Shown here: piece after piece, positions 1 to 5,537 of the stretch
Position numbering within the stretch: the first letter of the stretch is position 1
How the letters are laid out: the number at the start of each line of letters is the position of its first letter
Origin: a virus
Virus record (IMG/VR): IMGVR_UViG_3300034092_001507
Coordinates: 1-38,312 of that record
Direction: 5' to 3' (one strand)
Length of the DNA stretch: 38,312 bases
Made by a program: the position numbers and the translations under genes
Notes under the pieces: model-generated
What the model was told of the DNA's origin: nothing
Seen by the model: the letters and a program-made list of their open reading frames with translations, nothing else
Database searches by the model: none

Positions 1-2
1 AC

Positions 3-89
3 TGCAAGAAGTGTAACTACCTGAGTATGTATCAAAACTGCTCCCCGCAAGGGCCCTTGACAATTGTCAGTGGCACCCAGTATAATTAA
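3..89 (+). CDS. Possible 3' end of an upstream zinc-ribbon-type gene (partial)
   Basis: Frame 3 is open from the left edge to a TAA at 87-89 and would encode a 28-residue tail starting CKKCNYLSMYQNC. A CxxC pair plus a later Cys resembles the many zinc-ribbon mini-proteins further right. It overlaps the promoter of the next gene and a degenerate copy of the CTGAGCA stem-loop. There is no start in the window, so the reading is tentative. Confidence 0.35.
   Translation, partial: CKKCNYLSMYQNCSPQGPLTIVSGTQYN
22..44 (+). repeat. Degenerate copy of the CTGAGCA/TGCTCA stem-loop element
   Basis: TGAGTA at 22-27 and TGCTCC at 39-44 flank an 11-nt loop ending in AAAAC. It matches three better copies at 556-578, 1789-1811 and 10855-10879. 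Confidence 0.45.
57..86 (+). promoter_or_regulatory. Sigma-70/SigA-type promoter of the first gene
   Basis: TTGACA at 57-62 and TATAAT at 81-86 are separated by 18 bp. Both hexamers are consensus. Transcription should begin near 93 and leave a short leader containing the purine-rich site AAAGAGG before the ATG at 119. Confidence 0.7.
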
Positions 90-118
90 TGTAAACCAAC
101 TAACAGAAAGAGGCCCCC

Positions 119-535
119 ATGGACCAACCAGTAATAGATAACCACTACATGACACGAGAATTTCTTGAGTCACAGTTAGTACAAAACAAAGAACGCATTC
201 AGCAACTTGAAGAGCACATCCAAAAGGTAACCCAGCGCTCCTACGGCGAGGCTGCAGAGCGTAACCGTATGCGTAACGAAATGCAAGAGTGGACCTTAGA
301 GCAAATGAACGACGGTACCATTTCAGAAGATACTGCACAAGAGATTGCAGATATTTGCGGCTTTGAGTTAACAAAAGAATTTGAATTAGAAGTTACAGTT
401 CAATATTCAATTACAGTCAATGCACGTGATGAAGAGTCTGCACAAAACGCAATTCACGATATTGATTTTGATTCTGTATCATATGGTGAAGAAGTAACTT
501 ACTTGTCATCTACTGTTGACAGAATAGATATTTAG
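119..535 (+). CDS. Hypothetical acidic protein with N-terminal coiled coil
   Basis: 138 residues. Residues 10-60 are rich in Glu, Gln, Arg and Leu with heptad-like spacing and probably form a coiled coil. The C-terminal half (about 85-138) alternates hydrophobic and polar residues around VQYSITVNARDEESAQ, suggesting a small beta-alpha fold. The ATG follows AAAGAGG and its own consensus promoter. It precedes the DUF932 gene, from which it is separated by a 228-bp control region. I do not recognise a specific function. Confidence 0.8.
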   Translation: MDQPVIDNHYMTREFLESQLVQNKERIQQLEEHIQKVTQRSYGEAAERNRMRNEMQEWTLEQMNDGTISEDTAQEIADICGFELTKEFELEVTVQYSITVNARDEESAQNAIHDIDFDSVSYGEEVTYLSSTVDRIDI

Positions 536-555
536 TAGGGGGCTACTAATAAACC

Positions 556-578
556 TGAGCATGTTTAAAAACTGCTCA
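556..578 (+). repeat. CTGAGCA/TGCTCA stem-loop element, copy 2
   Basis: Perfect 6-bp inverted repeat TGAGCA (556-561) / TGCTCA (573-578) around an 11-nt loop ending AAAAAC. It sits 20 bp after the stop of the first gene. There is no T-run, so it is not a canonical intrinsic terminator. Confidence 0.7.
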
Positions 579-612
579 CTTTAAATTCCTTGAAAAATTT
601 CCCCGAGGGCCC

Positions 613-621
613 TGTGGATAA
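613..621 (-). promoter_or_regulatory. Isolated perfect DnaA box
   Basis: TGTGGATAA on the + strand is the exact complement of the TTATCCACA DnaA box. It lies in the 536-763 gap between the first gene and the DUF932 gene, which otherwise holds a stem-loop repeat, a CCCCGAGGG motif, a Crp-like half-conserved palindrome (653-668) and a promoter. Confidence 0.5.
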
Positions 622-652
622 CTTTTGTCAAATCGACACGCCGTTACGATGG

Positions 653-668
653 TGTGATCTTTGCCACA
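653..668 (+). promoter_or_regulatory. Imperfect Crp/GlxR-like site upstream of the DUF932 gene
   Basis: TGTGA-N6-CCACA differs by one base from TGTGA-N6-TCACA. Its centre is about 76 bp before the predicted start of the DUF932 transcript. A perfect version is found at 1918-1933. Confidence 0.35.
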
Positions 669-701
669 ATGTCCAATTTATCCCAATCTAACTATCCTGA
701 T

Positions 702-730
702 TTGCATATGTCAGTCAGTCCTGCTATACT
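702..730 (+). promoter_or_regulatory. Promoter of the DUF932 gene
   Basis: TTGCAT (702-707), 17-bp spacer, TATACT (725-730). The same TTGCAT(A/T)TGTCA stretch forms the -35 region of the promoter at 2020-2048, indicating a shared promoter family. Confidence 0.65.
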
Positions 731-763
731 TGAAATATCAACACAACAGAAAGAAGGAATATC

Positions 764-1777
764 GTGGCTCACGATTTAGAAACACAAAATGGCAAGACCT
801 CATTCGCATCATTCCGTGAACCTGCTTGGCACGGATTGGGTACTGTATTCACAGAAGAAAAAACTACAAAAGAAATGTTAGATTTGGCTAACCTTTCTAA
901 TTGGAATGTTCGCCTTGAAGATTTGGAAACCCCATCACATCTAACAAGCGATAAAAACTATCAGTACGTTTTGCGTACTAATCCTACAGATTCAACACAG
1001 ACAGACATTCTTGGTGTCGTTGGTGAACGTTATCACGTTATGCAGAATGAAGATTTGTTCTCATTTGGAGATAACATTCTAGATGGTGGCGGACGTTGGG
1101 AAACGGCTGGAGCAATTAAGGGTGGACGTGTAGTATTTGGTGCATTAGCACTAGAGCGTGAAACTGTCCTAGACCCTAGCGGTGTTGCAGATAAGGTAAA
1201 AACTTATTTGCTCATCAACACATCACACGATGGCTCAATCGCTATTCAAGCAAGCATTACACCTGTTCGTGTAGTGTGCGCTAACACTCTTAATCTTGCG
1301 CTTAATACAACACGCAAGAAGAATGGTGTCAAGCAATCTTTCAAGATTCGTCATACACAAACTGCAAGCGGTAAGGTTGCGGTTGCTCGTGAGACTCTTG
1401 GTCTTGCTCATAAGTACATGGATTCTTTTGACCTTATGGCTAACGCTATGATTCAAAAAGAAGTTTCTGCACAAATGTTTAACGACATTATTCTTGCTGC
1501 ATACCCAAAGCCTGAAAAGGATTCTAAGGGTGCTTTCAAGAAGTGGGAAAATAAAGTTGATGTTATCAACGATATTTACACAGGCGAATTTAACGGAATG
1601 ATTGCTGGTAATGCGTGGGGTGCTTTCAATGCACTAACAGAACGCCTTGACTGGTATCGTTCTGCTCGTGGTGGTTCTAACGAATCTATCCTTGCAAGCG
1701 CAAGCGGATTTGACCCTGCAATTAACGCAGAAAAAAATCGTCTGCTAAAAATTGTGCGTGAATTAACAAACGCATAA
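764..1777 (+). CDS. DUF932 / phage-plasmid-like protein (TIGR03299 type)
   Basis: 337 residues, close to the family's usual 300-350. The start is the GTG at 764, preceded by AAGAAGGA, a good ribosome site. Family-typical stretches include FREPAWHGLG near residue 17, DILGVVGERYHVMQNED near 82, the GGGRWETAG segment, and VRVVCANTLNLAL around 170. DUF932 proteins are common in phages and plasmids of actinobacteria and proteobacteria, and their biochemical role is unknown to me. It stands alone between two regulatory gaps and is followed by a stem-loop repeat and tRNA-Asp, so it is probably a strongly and separately expressed early gene. Confidence 0.9.
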   Translation: MAHDLETQNGKTSFASFREPAWHGLGTVFTEEKTTKEMLDLANLSNWNVRLEDLETPSHLTSDKNYQYVLRTNPTDSTQTDILGVVGERYHVMQNEDLFSFGDNILDGGGRWETAGAIKGGRVVFGALALERETVLDPSGVADKVKTYLLINTSHDGSIAIQASITPVRVVCANTLNLALNTTRKKNGVKQSFKIRHTQTASGKVAVARETLGLAHKYMDSFDLMANAMIQKEVSAQMFNDIILAAYPKPEKDSKGAFKKWENKVDVINDIYTGEFNGMIAGNAWGAFNALTERLDWYRSARGGSNESILASASGFDPAINAEKNRLLKIVRELTNA

Positions 1778-1788
1778 ATAAAAATTCC

Positions 1789-1811
1789 TGAGCAAGAATA
1801 AAAACTGCTCA
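1789..1811 (+). repeat. CTGAGCA/TGCTCA stem-loop element, copy 3
   Basis: Perfect TGAGCA (1789-1794) / TGCTCA (1806-1811) arms with an 11-nt loop ending AAAAAC. It lies 11 bp after the DUF932 stop and 6 bp before tRNA-Asp, so it could mark the end of one transcript or act as a processing signal for the tRNA. Confidence 0.7.
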
Positions 1812-1817
1812 CCATTA

Positions 1818-1891
1818 GGTCCGTTAGAATAGTTGGTTAGTTCGCCACCCTGTCACGGTGGAGGTCATGGGTTCAAGTCCCATACGGATCG
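1818..1891 (+). tRNA. tRNA-Asp (anticodon GUC)
   Basis: Acceptor arms GGTCCGT and ACGGATC pair over seven positions (one G-U), with discriminator G1891. The anticodon stem CCACC/GGTGG closes the loop CTGTCAC with GTC at 1852-1854. The T-arm contains GGTTCAAGTCC. No encoded CCA. Confidence 0.95.
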
Positions 1892-1917
1892 CAAGCGTAA
1901 ATGGGGCCCCGAGGGAA

Positions 1918-1933
1918 TGTGATGTAGGTCACA
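1918..1933 (+). promoter_or_regulatory. Perfect Crp/GlxR-type palindrome
   Basis: TGTGATGTAGGTCACA is an exact match to TGTGA-N6-TCACA, and its central bases also fit the actinobacterial GlxR/Crp form TGTGANNTANNTCACA. It lies between tRNA-Asp and the paired TTACGA/TTTTCCCC repeats, about 130 bp before the predicted start of the small-gene operon at 2055. Confidence 0.55.
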
Positions 1934-1953
1934 TGAGATTTCTAATAAAATAA

Positions 1954-2018
1954 CTTTACGATAGCCATAATATTTTCCCCAAAATTTCTTTACGATAGGA
2001 AATATTTTTTTCCCAAAC
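1954..2018 (+). repeat. Pair of TTACGA...TTTTCCCC direct repeats, 34-bp period
   Basis: CTTTACGATAG occurs at 1954-1964 and again at 1988-1998. Each copy is followed 17-18 bases later by a T-run and CCC(C)AAA. The same arrangement with the same 34-bp period recurs at 4736-4803, also directly upstream of a leaderless promoter. Confidence 0.65.
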
Positions 2019-2019
2019 C

Positions 2020-2048
2020 TTGCATTTGTCAGACCCCTGCGCTATAAT
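2020..2048 (+). promoter_or_regulatory. Promoter of the 2.0 kb small-gene operon (leaderless)
   Basis: TTGCAT (2020-2025), 17 bp, TATAAT (2043-2048). The -10 ends exactly 6 nt before the ATG at 2055, so the predicted first transcribed base is the start codon. No Shine-Dalgarno is present. Confidence 0.7.
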
Positions 2049-2054
2049 TAATAT

Positions 2055-2219
2055 ATGACCCAAACAATGAGAACGATTGACGAACTAGTCAATGAGATGT
2101 ATATGGACAATGAGCAACATCTCGAATACATGGAAAATATGAACGGTGGGGATTGTGATTGTGCAATTCACACTACCTTGAATACAATTGTCAAATACTG
2201 GTGGGATGAGGAGAACTGA
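2055..2219 (+). CDS. Small acidic hypothetical protein (54 aa)
   Basis: Starts MTQTMRTIDELVNEMY and ends WWDEEN. It is rich in Asp, Glu, Asn and Met, with a CDC motif near residue 34. The ATG is placed exactly where transcription from the TATAAT at 2043 should begin. Its stop overlaps the next start (ATGA), so the two are translationally coupled. Function unknown. Confidence 0.65.
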   Translation: MTQTMRTIDELVNEMYMDNEQHLEYMENMNGGDCDCAIHTTLNTIVKYWWDEEN

Positions 2220-2377
2220 TGCTAGGCTATGAAAGAGATGATTTAGATAACATGGTTCTTGCTATTGATTCTGCTTTAACTACCGTGAATCCTGACGATG
2301 ACCCCTGGTTACACAGAAACCTAACACAAGCCTCAGACTTCCTGTCAGGGCTATGGGCAGAAGGGTACTTTGACTAA
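2219..2377 (+). CDS. Small acidic hypothetical protein (52 aa)
   Basis: Begins MLGYERDDLDNMVLAID and ends LSGLWAEGYFD. The ATG overlaps the upstream TGA and its TAA overlaps the next ATG (TAATG), giving strong operon context for a real gene. Predicted short helical, acidic protein. No recognised family. Confidence 0.65.
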   Translation: MLGYERDDLDNMVLAIDSALTTVNPDDDPWLHRNLTQASDFLSGLWAEGYFD

Positions 2378-2616
2378 TGTGGACTAAGTTTACTTATCTT
2401 TGTACTGACTGTGATGCTCTTATAGAGATTACCGCATCAGTTGAGCCTCAGATTGATCCCGCCTGCATTTGCCATGCATCATCTCATGTAATCCTATTAA
2501 GCAAATGGGATGCTACTGTTACTCATGTAGATGAAGATCCAACCCCTGACTATGAGCCTGTGATTAAGGTCACACCCCGTGAAGTTGTAAAAATCAACAC
2601 TAACCCCTATAATTAA
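2377..2616 (+). CDS. Small Cys/His-containing hypothetical protein (79 aa)
   Basis: CTDC at residues 9-12 and CICH at 30-33 could form a Cys4 or Cys3His metal site in the N-terminal half. The C-terminal half is acidic and Pro-rich. Translationally coupled to the preceding gene by TAATG. The last codons overlap the -10 of the following gene. Function unknown. Confidence 0.75.
   Translation: MWTKFTYLCTDCDALIEITASVEPQIDPACICHASSHVILLSKWDATVTHVDEDPTPDYEPVIKVTPREVVKINTNPYN
2585..2613 (+). promoter_or_regulatory. Internal leaderless promoter
   Basis: TTGTAA (2585-2590), 17 bp, TATAAT (2608-2613), then TAATAT and the ATG at 2620. The 15-mer TATAATTAATATATG is identical to that at 2043-2057. It lies wholly inside the end of the previous gene. 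Confidence 0.6.
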
Positions 2617-2619
2617 TAT

Positions 2620-2775
2620 ATGGACCTAAACACATTTATCGAATACATCAAACTACATCTGATTAGTCTTGAACAAGACCTTGAAGAGAACCCTGCCTCT
2701 ATCCACGTGGTAGACATTGAGGGACAAATCTATGCTACTAAACATCTTTTGTCAGTGGCAGAGGGTAGAATATAA
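2620..2775 (+). CDS. Small hypothetical protein (51 aa)
   Basis: MDLNTFIEYIKLHLI... ends LLSVAEGRI. Predicted two-helix protein resembling small phage proteins of the form length-plus-library helix pairs, but no family is recognised. The start is fixed by the -10 six bases upstream. There is no Shine-Dalgarno. Confidence 0.65.
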   Translation: MDLNTFIEYIKLHLISLEQDLEENPASIHVVDIEGQIYATKHLLSVAEGRI

Positions 2776-2777
2776 CT

Positions 2778-3056
2778 ATGATGAACACACAACTAGACCC
2801 AAGACTACAAAAACTTGTTGACCTAGGGGAGTCAGGCACAGACATCCTACACGGTGAACTTAAAAACCTAATGCTAGAAGCAGAGAACGATTATATTGAG
2901 ATTGAGAAAGAAGAGCGTGAGGGTGGATACTCTGACGCAATGCTTTCTATGGACAGAACTAGAGCAGAAGGAAGAATGGACGCTCTTGTAGAAGTCTATG
3001 CCCTTACCTATCAACTAGCATTTGCTATCAATGACAGGATAAAGAACAATGAGTAA
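2778..3056 (+). CDS. Hypothetical helical acidic protein (92 aa)
   Basis: Almost entirely predicted helix, with many Glu, Asp and Arg residues (for example EIEKEEREGGYSDAM). ATG at 2778 or 2781. Its end overlaps the next gene by 8 nt, as in the rest of the operon. Function unknown. Confidence 0.75.
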   Translation: MMNTQLDPRLQKLVDLGESGTDILHGELKNLMLEAENDYIEIEKEEREGGYSDAMLSMDRTRAEGRMDALVEVYALTYQLAFAINDRIKNNE

Positions 3057-3414
3057 CTTTATTGAAATGACTGAGGATGAATGGTTTGATACATACAAGC
3101 CTATCCTTAATCACATTGACGACAACGCTTCTTTTAATGGCCATATGTTTGAGACTTATGGAGCAGAGGTAGAGTTTGTTAAGTCTCAATCCCCTGCCAA
3201 TATATGGATGTTTGGGGATGGCGATGACGGAGGCCTATACATATGGAATGGCTGGGGATTCGTTAATAGAATAGGATACTTTGTCACTGAGGTCCCCTGC
3301 CCAGATGGTCTGACCATTCAGGTACAGGTGGGAGAGCCTGACTTGACTTGTGATTTCTGTGGTGATACACTTGATGAGGAACTAACCCACAACTGCGAAG
3401 GAATAAATGTATGA
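3049..3414 (+). CDS. Hypothetical protein with C-terminal zinc ribbon (121 aa)
   Basis: A Trp/Gly/Asp-rich N-terminal domain (YIWNGWGF near residue 65) is followed by a short C-terminal C-F-C element, CDFCGDTLDEELTHNC, which has two CxxC-type cysteines plus His and Cys and probably binds zinc. It overlaps its neighbours on both sides by 4-8 nt. Function unknown. Confidence 0.75.
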   Translation: MSNFIEMTEDEWFDTYKPILNHIDDNASFNGHMFETYGAEVEFVKSQSPANIWMFGDGDDGGLYIWNGWGFVNRIGYFVTEVPCPDGLTIQVQVGEPDLTCDFCGDTLDEELTHNCEGINV

Positions 3415-3533
3415 CAGATAATGATGATGTAGAGACAATCATCTCTTGCCCTAACTGTGACAACGAGATTGGCTATGACGACAAATGTCCTTGTGGCTTT
3501 GATGATGACTTTAACGGAAGGATAAGCGAGTGA
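3411..3533 (+). CDS. Zinc-ribbon mini-protein (40 aa)
   Basis: Acidic peptide with CPNC at residues 13-16 and CPC at 27-29 (CPNCDNEIGYDDKCPCGF), a compact zinc-ribbon pattern. ATGA overlap with the preceding stop and GTGA overlap with the next gene support translation. Probably a small nucleic-acid or protein-binding module, but its target is unknown. Confidence 0.65.
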   Translation: MTDNDDVETIISCPNCDNEIGYDDKCPCGFDDDFNGRISE

Positions 3534-3676
3534 ACGAATACAAAGTAGAAATCATCTTTGAGCCCACTGGTGACTACATGACATTTAGATACGAGGCTGA
3601 ATCAGATAATGAAGCGGACCTCTGCAATGAAATTTTAAATCAACTATCAATTGTATCTTGGAAGGAAGAAGAGTAA
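3530..3676 (+). CDS. Small hypothetical protein (48 aa, GTG start)
   Basis: VNEYKVEIIFEPTGDYMTF..., a beta-strand then helix pattern. Coupled by GTGA to the zinc-ribbon gene and by TAATG to the following gene. Acidic. Function unknown. Confidence 0.6.
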   Translation: MNEYKVEIIFEPTGDYMTFRYEAESDNEADLCNEILNQLSIVSWKEEE

Positions 3677-4041
3677 TGGGAGCACGTATTAACTTTGTAT
3701 TTAAAGACGTTGAGGATGAGGCTCACGTAGTACTCTATAGCCACTGGGGTGAGACTGAATGGCAGCGGGACCTAGCAATGGCCCTGCAGCATGCAAAGCC
3801 TAGGTGGAAAGACTATTCCTATTTTAACCGTATGGTGATTAGTTATCTTATGCAAGATTCGATCTTAGATGAAACAGGGTTTGGAATTTATTCTATCACT
3901 GGTACCAACTTTGAACTAGGTGAGACCACTGTGGTCATAGATATTGCCAAAGAAACTATCTATGAGGCTGGCAGAGACCTACAGGTTGACTGGCAAATGT
4001 TTATTAATGCATACCTACCAAGTTTGGCTGAGCAAATCTAG
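3676..4041 (+). CDS. Hypothetical protein (121 aa)
   Basis: Begins MGARINFVFKDVEDEAHVVLYSHWGETEW. I take the ATG at 3676 because it overlaps the upstream TAA as TAATG; the frame extends to a TTG at 3658 that has no support. The SHWGE stretch and following helices recall small conserved phage proteins of unknown role. Last gene of the 2.0 kb operon, followed by hairpins. Confidence 0.75.
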   Translation: MGARINFVFKDVEDEAHVVLYSHWGETEWQRDLAMALQHAKPRWKDYSYFNRMVISYLMQDSILDETGFGIYSITGTNFELGETTVVIDIAKETIYEAGRDLQVDWQMFINAYLPSLAEQI

Positions 4042-4110
4042 GGAGTGGGTCCCCTAGACTAACAGGGTGGAGCGTAGGTTTTCGTAGGCTTGCGCTCCCC
4101 CTTACTTTTT
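4037..4110 (+). terminator. Double stem-loop, candidate terminator of the 2.0 kb operon
   Basis: TCTAGGG (4037-4043) pairs with CCCTAGA (4052-4058) across the stop codon. GGAGCG (4069-4074) pairs with CGCTCC (4093-4098) and is followed by a T-rich run ending in TTTTT at 4106-4110. Confidence 0.5.
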
Positions 4111-4118
4111 GATACAAT
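4090..4118 (+). promoter_or_regulatory. Candidate promoter of the 4.1 kb gene pair
   Basis: TTGCGC (4090-4095), 17 bp, TACAAT (4113-4118). A leader of about 12 nt would carry AAGAGGAG before the ATG at 4137. The -35 is weak. Confidence 0.4.
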
Positions 4119-4136
4119 GGACAAGAGGAGATACCT

Positions 4137-4376
4137 ATGGCTTATTCAATAAGACGAACGGCAACCCATAATAAAGAAACAAAAATGGCAGAACAGTTAG
4201 GCAGACTCCTTACCCAAGATTTTGCGGTAGACTTAGAAAGAGTAGGATACTATGTAGTAAGAAACCTACCACTAATAAATTACCACAGACTAGAGGTTTT
4301 GAGTTTGACATCTATGGAAGAGTATGATAAACTTATGTTAGAGATGAAAGGACCCAATAATGGACTTCGCAGATAA
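4137..4376 (+). CDS. Hypothetical basic protein (79 aa)
   Basis: MAYSIRRTATHNKET... with a basic N-terminus and a helical remainder. The AGAGGAG ribosome site sits 7 nt before the ATG. The 3' end overlaps the next gene by 17 nt. Function unknown. Confidence 0.75.
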   Translation: MAYSIRRTATHNKETKMAEQLGRLLTQDFAVDLERVGYYVVRNLPLINYHRLEVLSLTSMEEYDKLMLEMKGPNNGLRR

Positions 4377-4662
4377 GACAGGCATACTAGGTCAACTATG
4401 GATTGATTTCCGTGATGATGATAACTTTAGTGCCTTTATGGATTACAATGACATTGGTGTTCCAATGGCATACTATGTAGCAGAAGGCCTGGTTAATGGT
4501 TTGACAGATCTTGGTAAACAATATGTTGAAGAGAGCATCGATATGATGTTTAAACTATTAGAGATCACAGAGGCAGAGGTTGAGGAACTAGATGAAATTA
4601 ATCTAACAGAAGTTCTTAACCTGGCCTATGAAAAGAAAAACTCTGGTGGGTCTCTGGGCTAA
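4360..4662 (+). CDS. Hypothetical acidic phage protein (100 aa)
   Basis: Contains GILGQLWIDFRDDDNFSAFM and a helical, very acidic C-terminus (ITEAEVEELDEI). The first 70 residues look like a conserved small domain seen in actinophage early regions, without an assigned function as far as I know. Translationally coupled to the preceding gene. Confidence 0.8.
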   Translation: MDFADKTGILGQLWIDFRDDDNFSAFMDYNDIGVPMAYYVAEGLVNGLTDLGKQYVEESIDMMFKLLEITEAEVEELDEINLTEVLNLAYEKKNSGGSLG

Positions 4663-4735
4663 AGCCCCTGAGATTTCCCCCGAGGGCAAATCATATCAAA
4701 TTGGACATATTGGACAAACCATATTTCCAGAATAA

Positions 4736-4803
4736 GATTACGATCAAACCTTTATTTTCCCCAGAATTAGATTACGAAGGACAAATTCTTTTCCCCAAAC
4801 CTT
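4736..4803 (+). repeat. Second pair of TTACGA...TTTTCCCC direct repeats, 34-bp period
   Basis: GATTACGA at 4736-4743 and 4770-4777 (34 bp apart), each followed by TTTTCCCC (4755-4762 and 4789-4796). CAAACCTTT and CCAAACCTTA are interleaved. A third single unit lies at 5031-5063. Same layout as 1954-2018. Confidence 0.7.
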
Positions 4804-4822
4804 ATACCATACAAACCTTTAT

Positions 4823-4851
4823 TTGTCAAACCTTAATATCAGGTGTATAAT
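4823..4851 (+). promoter_or_regulatory. Leaderless promoter of the 4.86 kb gene
   Basis: TTGTCA (4823-4828), 17 bp, TATAAT (4846-4851), then six bases and ATG at 4858. It is directly downstream of the paired 34-bp repeats. Confidence 0.75.
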
Positions 4852-4857
4852 GTATCT

Positions 4858-5046
4858 ATGAGCCCAAGACACTTTGCAGCATATCAACAAAGAGATCCTA
4901 AAGGCTATCAAGCATTCTCAGATAACATGTGGAATGGTTTTGTATCTATCACTAAGCATGTTCCTATAGTTAATAGGTTCTTCTCTTTCTCTCCCGCCGA
5001 GTTTCAGGTGGATCAAGAAACTGAAAATAAGATTACGAACGCCTAA
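4858..5046 (+). CDS. Small hypothetical protein (62 aa)
   Basis: MSPRHFAAYQQRDPKGYQAFSD... I choose ATG 4858 rather than GTG 4843 because the GTG lies inside the promoter, whereas ATG 4858 is where transcription should start. The C-terminal codons overlap the third GATTACGA repeat. Helical, unknown function. Confidence 0.65.
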   Translation: MSPRHFAAYQQRDPKGYQAFSDNMWNGFVSITKHVPIVNRFFSFSPAEFQVDQETENKITNA

Positions 5047-5195
5047 AAATTTTTCCCCAAACCTGGCCGTTTTTGCCAGGGGATAAAGAGATTATATACC
5101 AAACCACTAGTACTAAAACATATACAAACCTTTTATCCTGATTTTTAAATATTTATCAAACCTTTATATATTTTTATTACGATTTATCGACAATT

Positions 5196-5220
5196 TCTCC
5201 TGATTTTGGGAGATTTTTTT
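5196..5220 (+). terminator. Candidate intrinsic terminator
   Basis: TCTCC (5196-5200) and GGAGA (5209-5213) form a 5-bp stem followed immediately by seven T residues (5214-5220). The stem is short, so strength is uncertain. Confidence 0.45.
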
Positions 5221-5235
5221 ATGCATAAAATGGGC

Positions 5236-5264
5236 TTGACAAACCATAATTTATAGGTTATAAT
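5236..5264 (+). promoter_or_regulatory. Full-consensus promoter, P1 of a tandem pair
   Basis: TTGACA (5236-5241), 17 bp, TATAAT (5259-5264): a perfect sigma-70/SigA consensus. The only immediate frame is a 5-codon ORF at 5274, so it may produce an untranslated RNA or an origin transcript. Confidence 0.75.
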
Positions 5265-5287
5265 GCCCAAACCATGCATATAAAGGT

Positions 5288-5316
5288 TTGACAGATATAA
5301 AGGTTTGTGGTAAAAT
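5288..5316 (+). promoter_or_regulatory. Near-consensus promoter, P2 of a tandem pair
   Basis: TTGACA (5288-5293), 17 bp, TAAAAT (5311-5316), 52 bp after P1. Both -35 and spacer carry AAAGGTTTG repeats, so a protein binding these 9-mers would control it. Confidence 0.6.
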
Positions 5317-5454
5317 GCGGCTATAAAGGTTTGGAGATATGAAGGTTTGGCCGCTAGAGATTACGACCCCATCTATAAAAGGGCTCCCTAACCCACTATC
5401 CTCCACTTCACTCCACTTCTAGAATGTCTAACAACATAATCAGTAACATTTAAT

Positions 5455-5508
5455 TGTGGATAACATGTGGATAACTATGACATTTTTAGCCTATCAGGGT
5501 GTGGATAA
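5455..5508 (-). promoter_or_regulatory. Cluster of three perfect DnaA boxes
   Basis: TGTGGATAA (complement of TTATCCACA) occurs at 5455-5463, 5466-5474 and 5500-5508, all in the same orientation, with starts 11 and 34 bp apart. It lies next to an AT-rich tract, as in bacterial and plasmid origins. Confidence 0.65.
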
Positions 5509-5537
5509 CTATCAAACCATCATGCTATACTTGATAT

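Larger units (their letters stand above)
4745..5349. repeat. CAAACCTTT / AAAGGTTTG 9-mer cluster
   Basis: The 9-mer CAAACCTTT is at 4745, 4812, 5125 and 5157, with a CAAACCTTA variant at 4827. Its complement AAAGGTTTG is at 5282, 5299 and 5325, and GAAGGTTTG at 5341. Shorter CAAACC forms are scattered between them and in nearby genes. Orientation flips near 5.2 kb. Confidence 0.65.
5047..5537. other. AT-rich intergenic island: candidate origin / control region
   Basis: About 490 bp without a convincing gene. In order it holds the end of a TTTTCCCCAAACC unit, a CCTGGC/GCCAGG hairpin (5062-5080), an AT-rich stretch (5090-5230), a small hairpin plus T-run (5196-5220), two consensus promoters (5236-5264, 5288-5316), four AAAGGTTTG-type 9-mers, and three perfect DnaA boxes (5455-5508). 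A 27-codon frame at 5339-5422 lacks a proper ribosome site and is not called. Confidence 0.6.

Noticed and set aside
1954-4803. CRISPR-like array from the 34-bp repeats
   Set aside because: Only two short units per site, with the spacing conserved as well as the repeat, no further copies in tandem, and no cas genes. Better explained as regulatory or origin iterons.
5062-5080. CCTGGC/GCCAGG hairpin as an intrinsic terminator
   Set aside because: The bases after the stem are GGATAAAGAG, not a T-run, on the + strand; on the - strand the T-tract is interrupted. Left as an unassigned hairpin.
5274-5291. Five-codon ORF (ATGCATATAAAGGTTTGA) after the P1 promoter
   Set aside because: Too short to assert, and its sequence is just one of the AAAGGTTTG repeats.
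5339-5422. 27-codon ORF after the P2 promoter
   Set aside because: The GGAG is only two bases from the ATG, composition is not gene-like, and it does not couple to neighbours.
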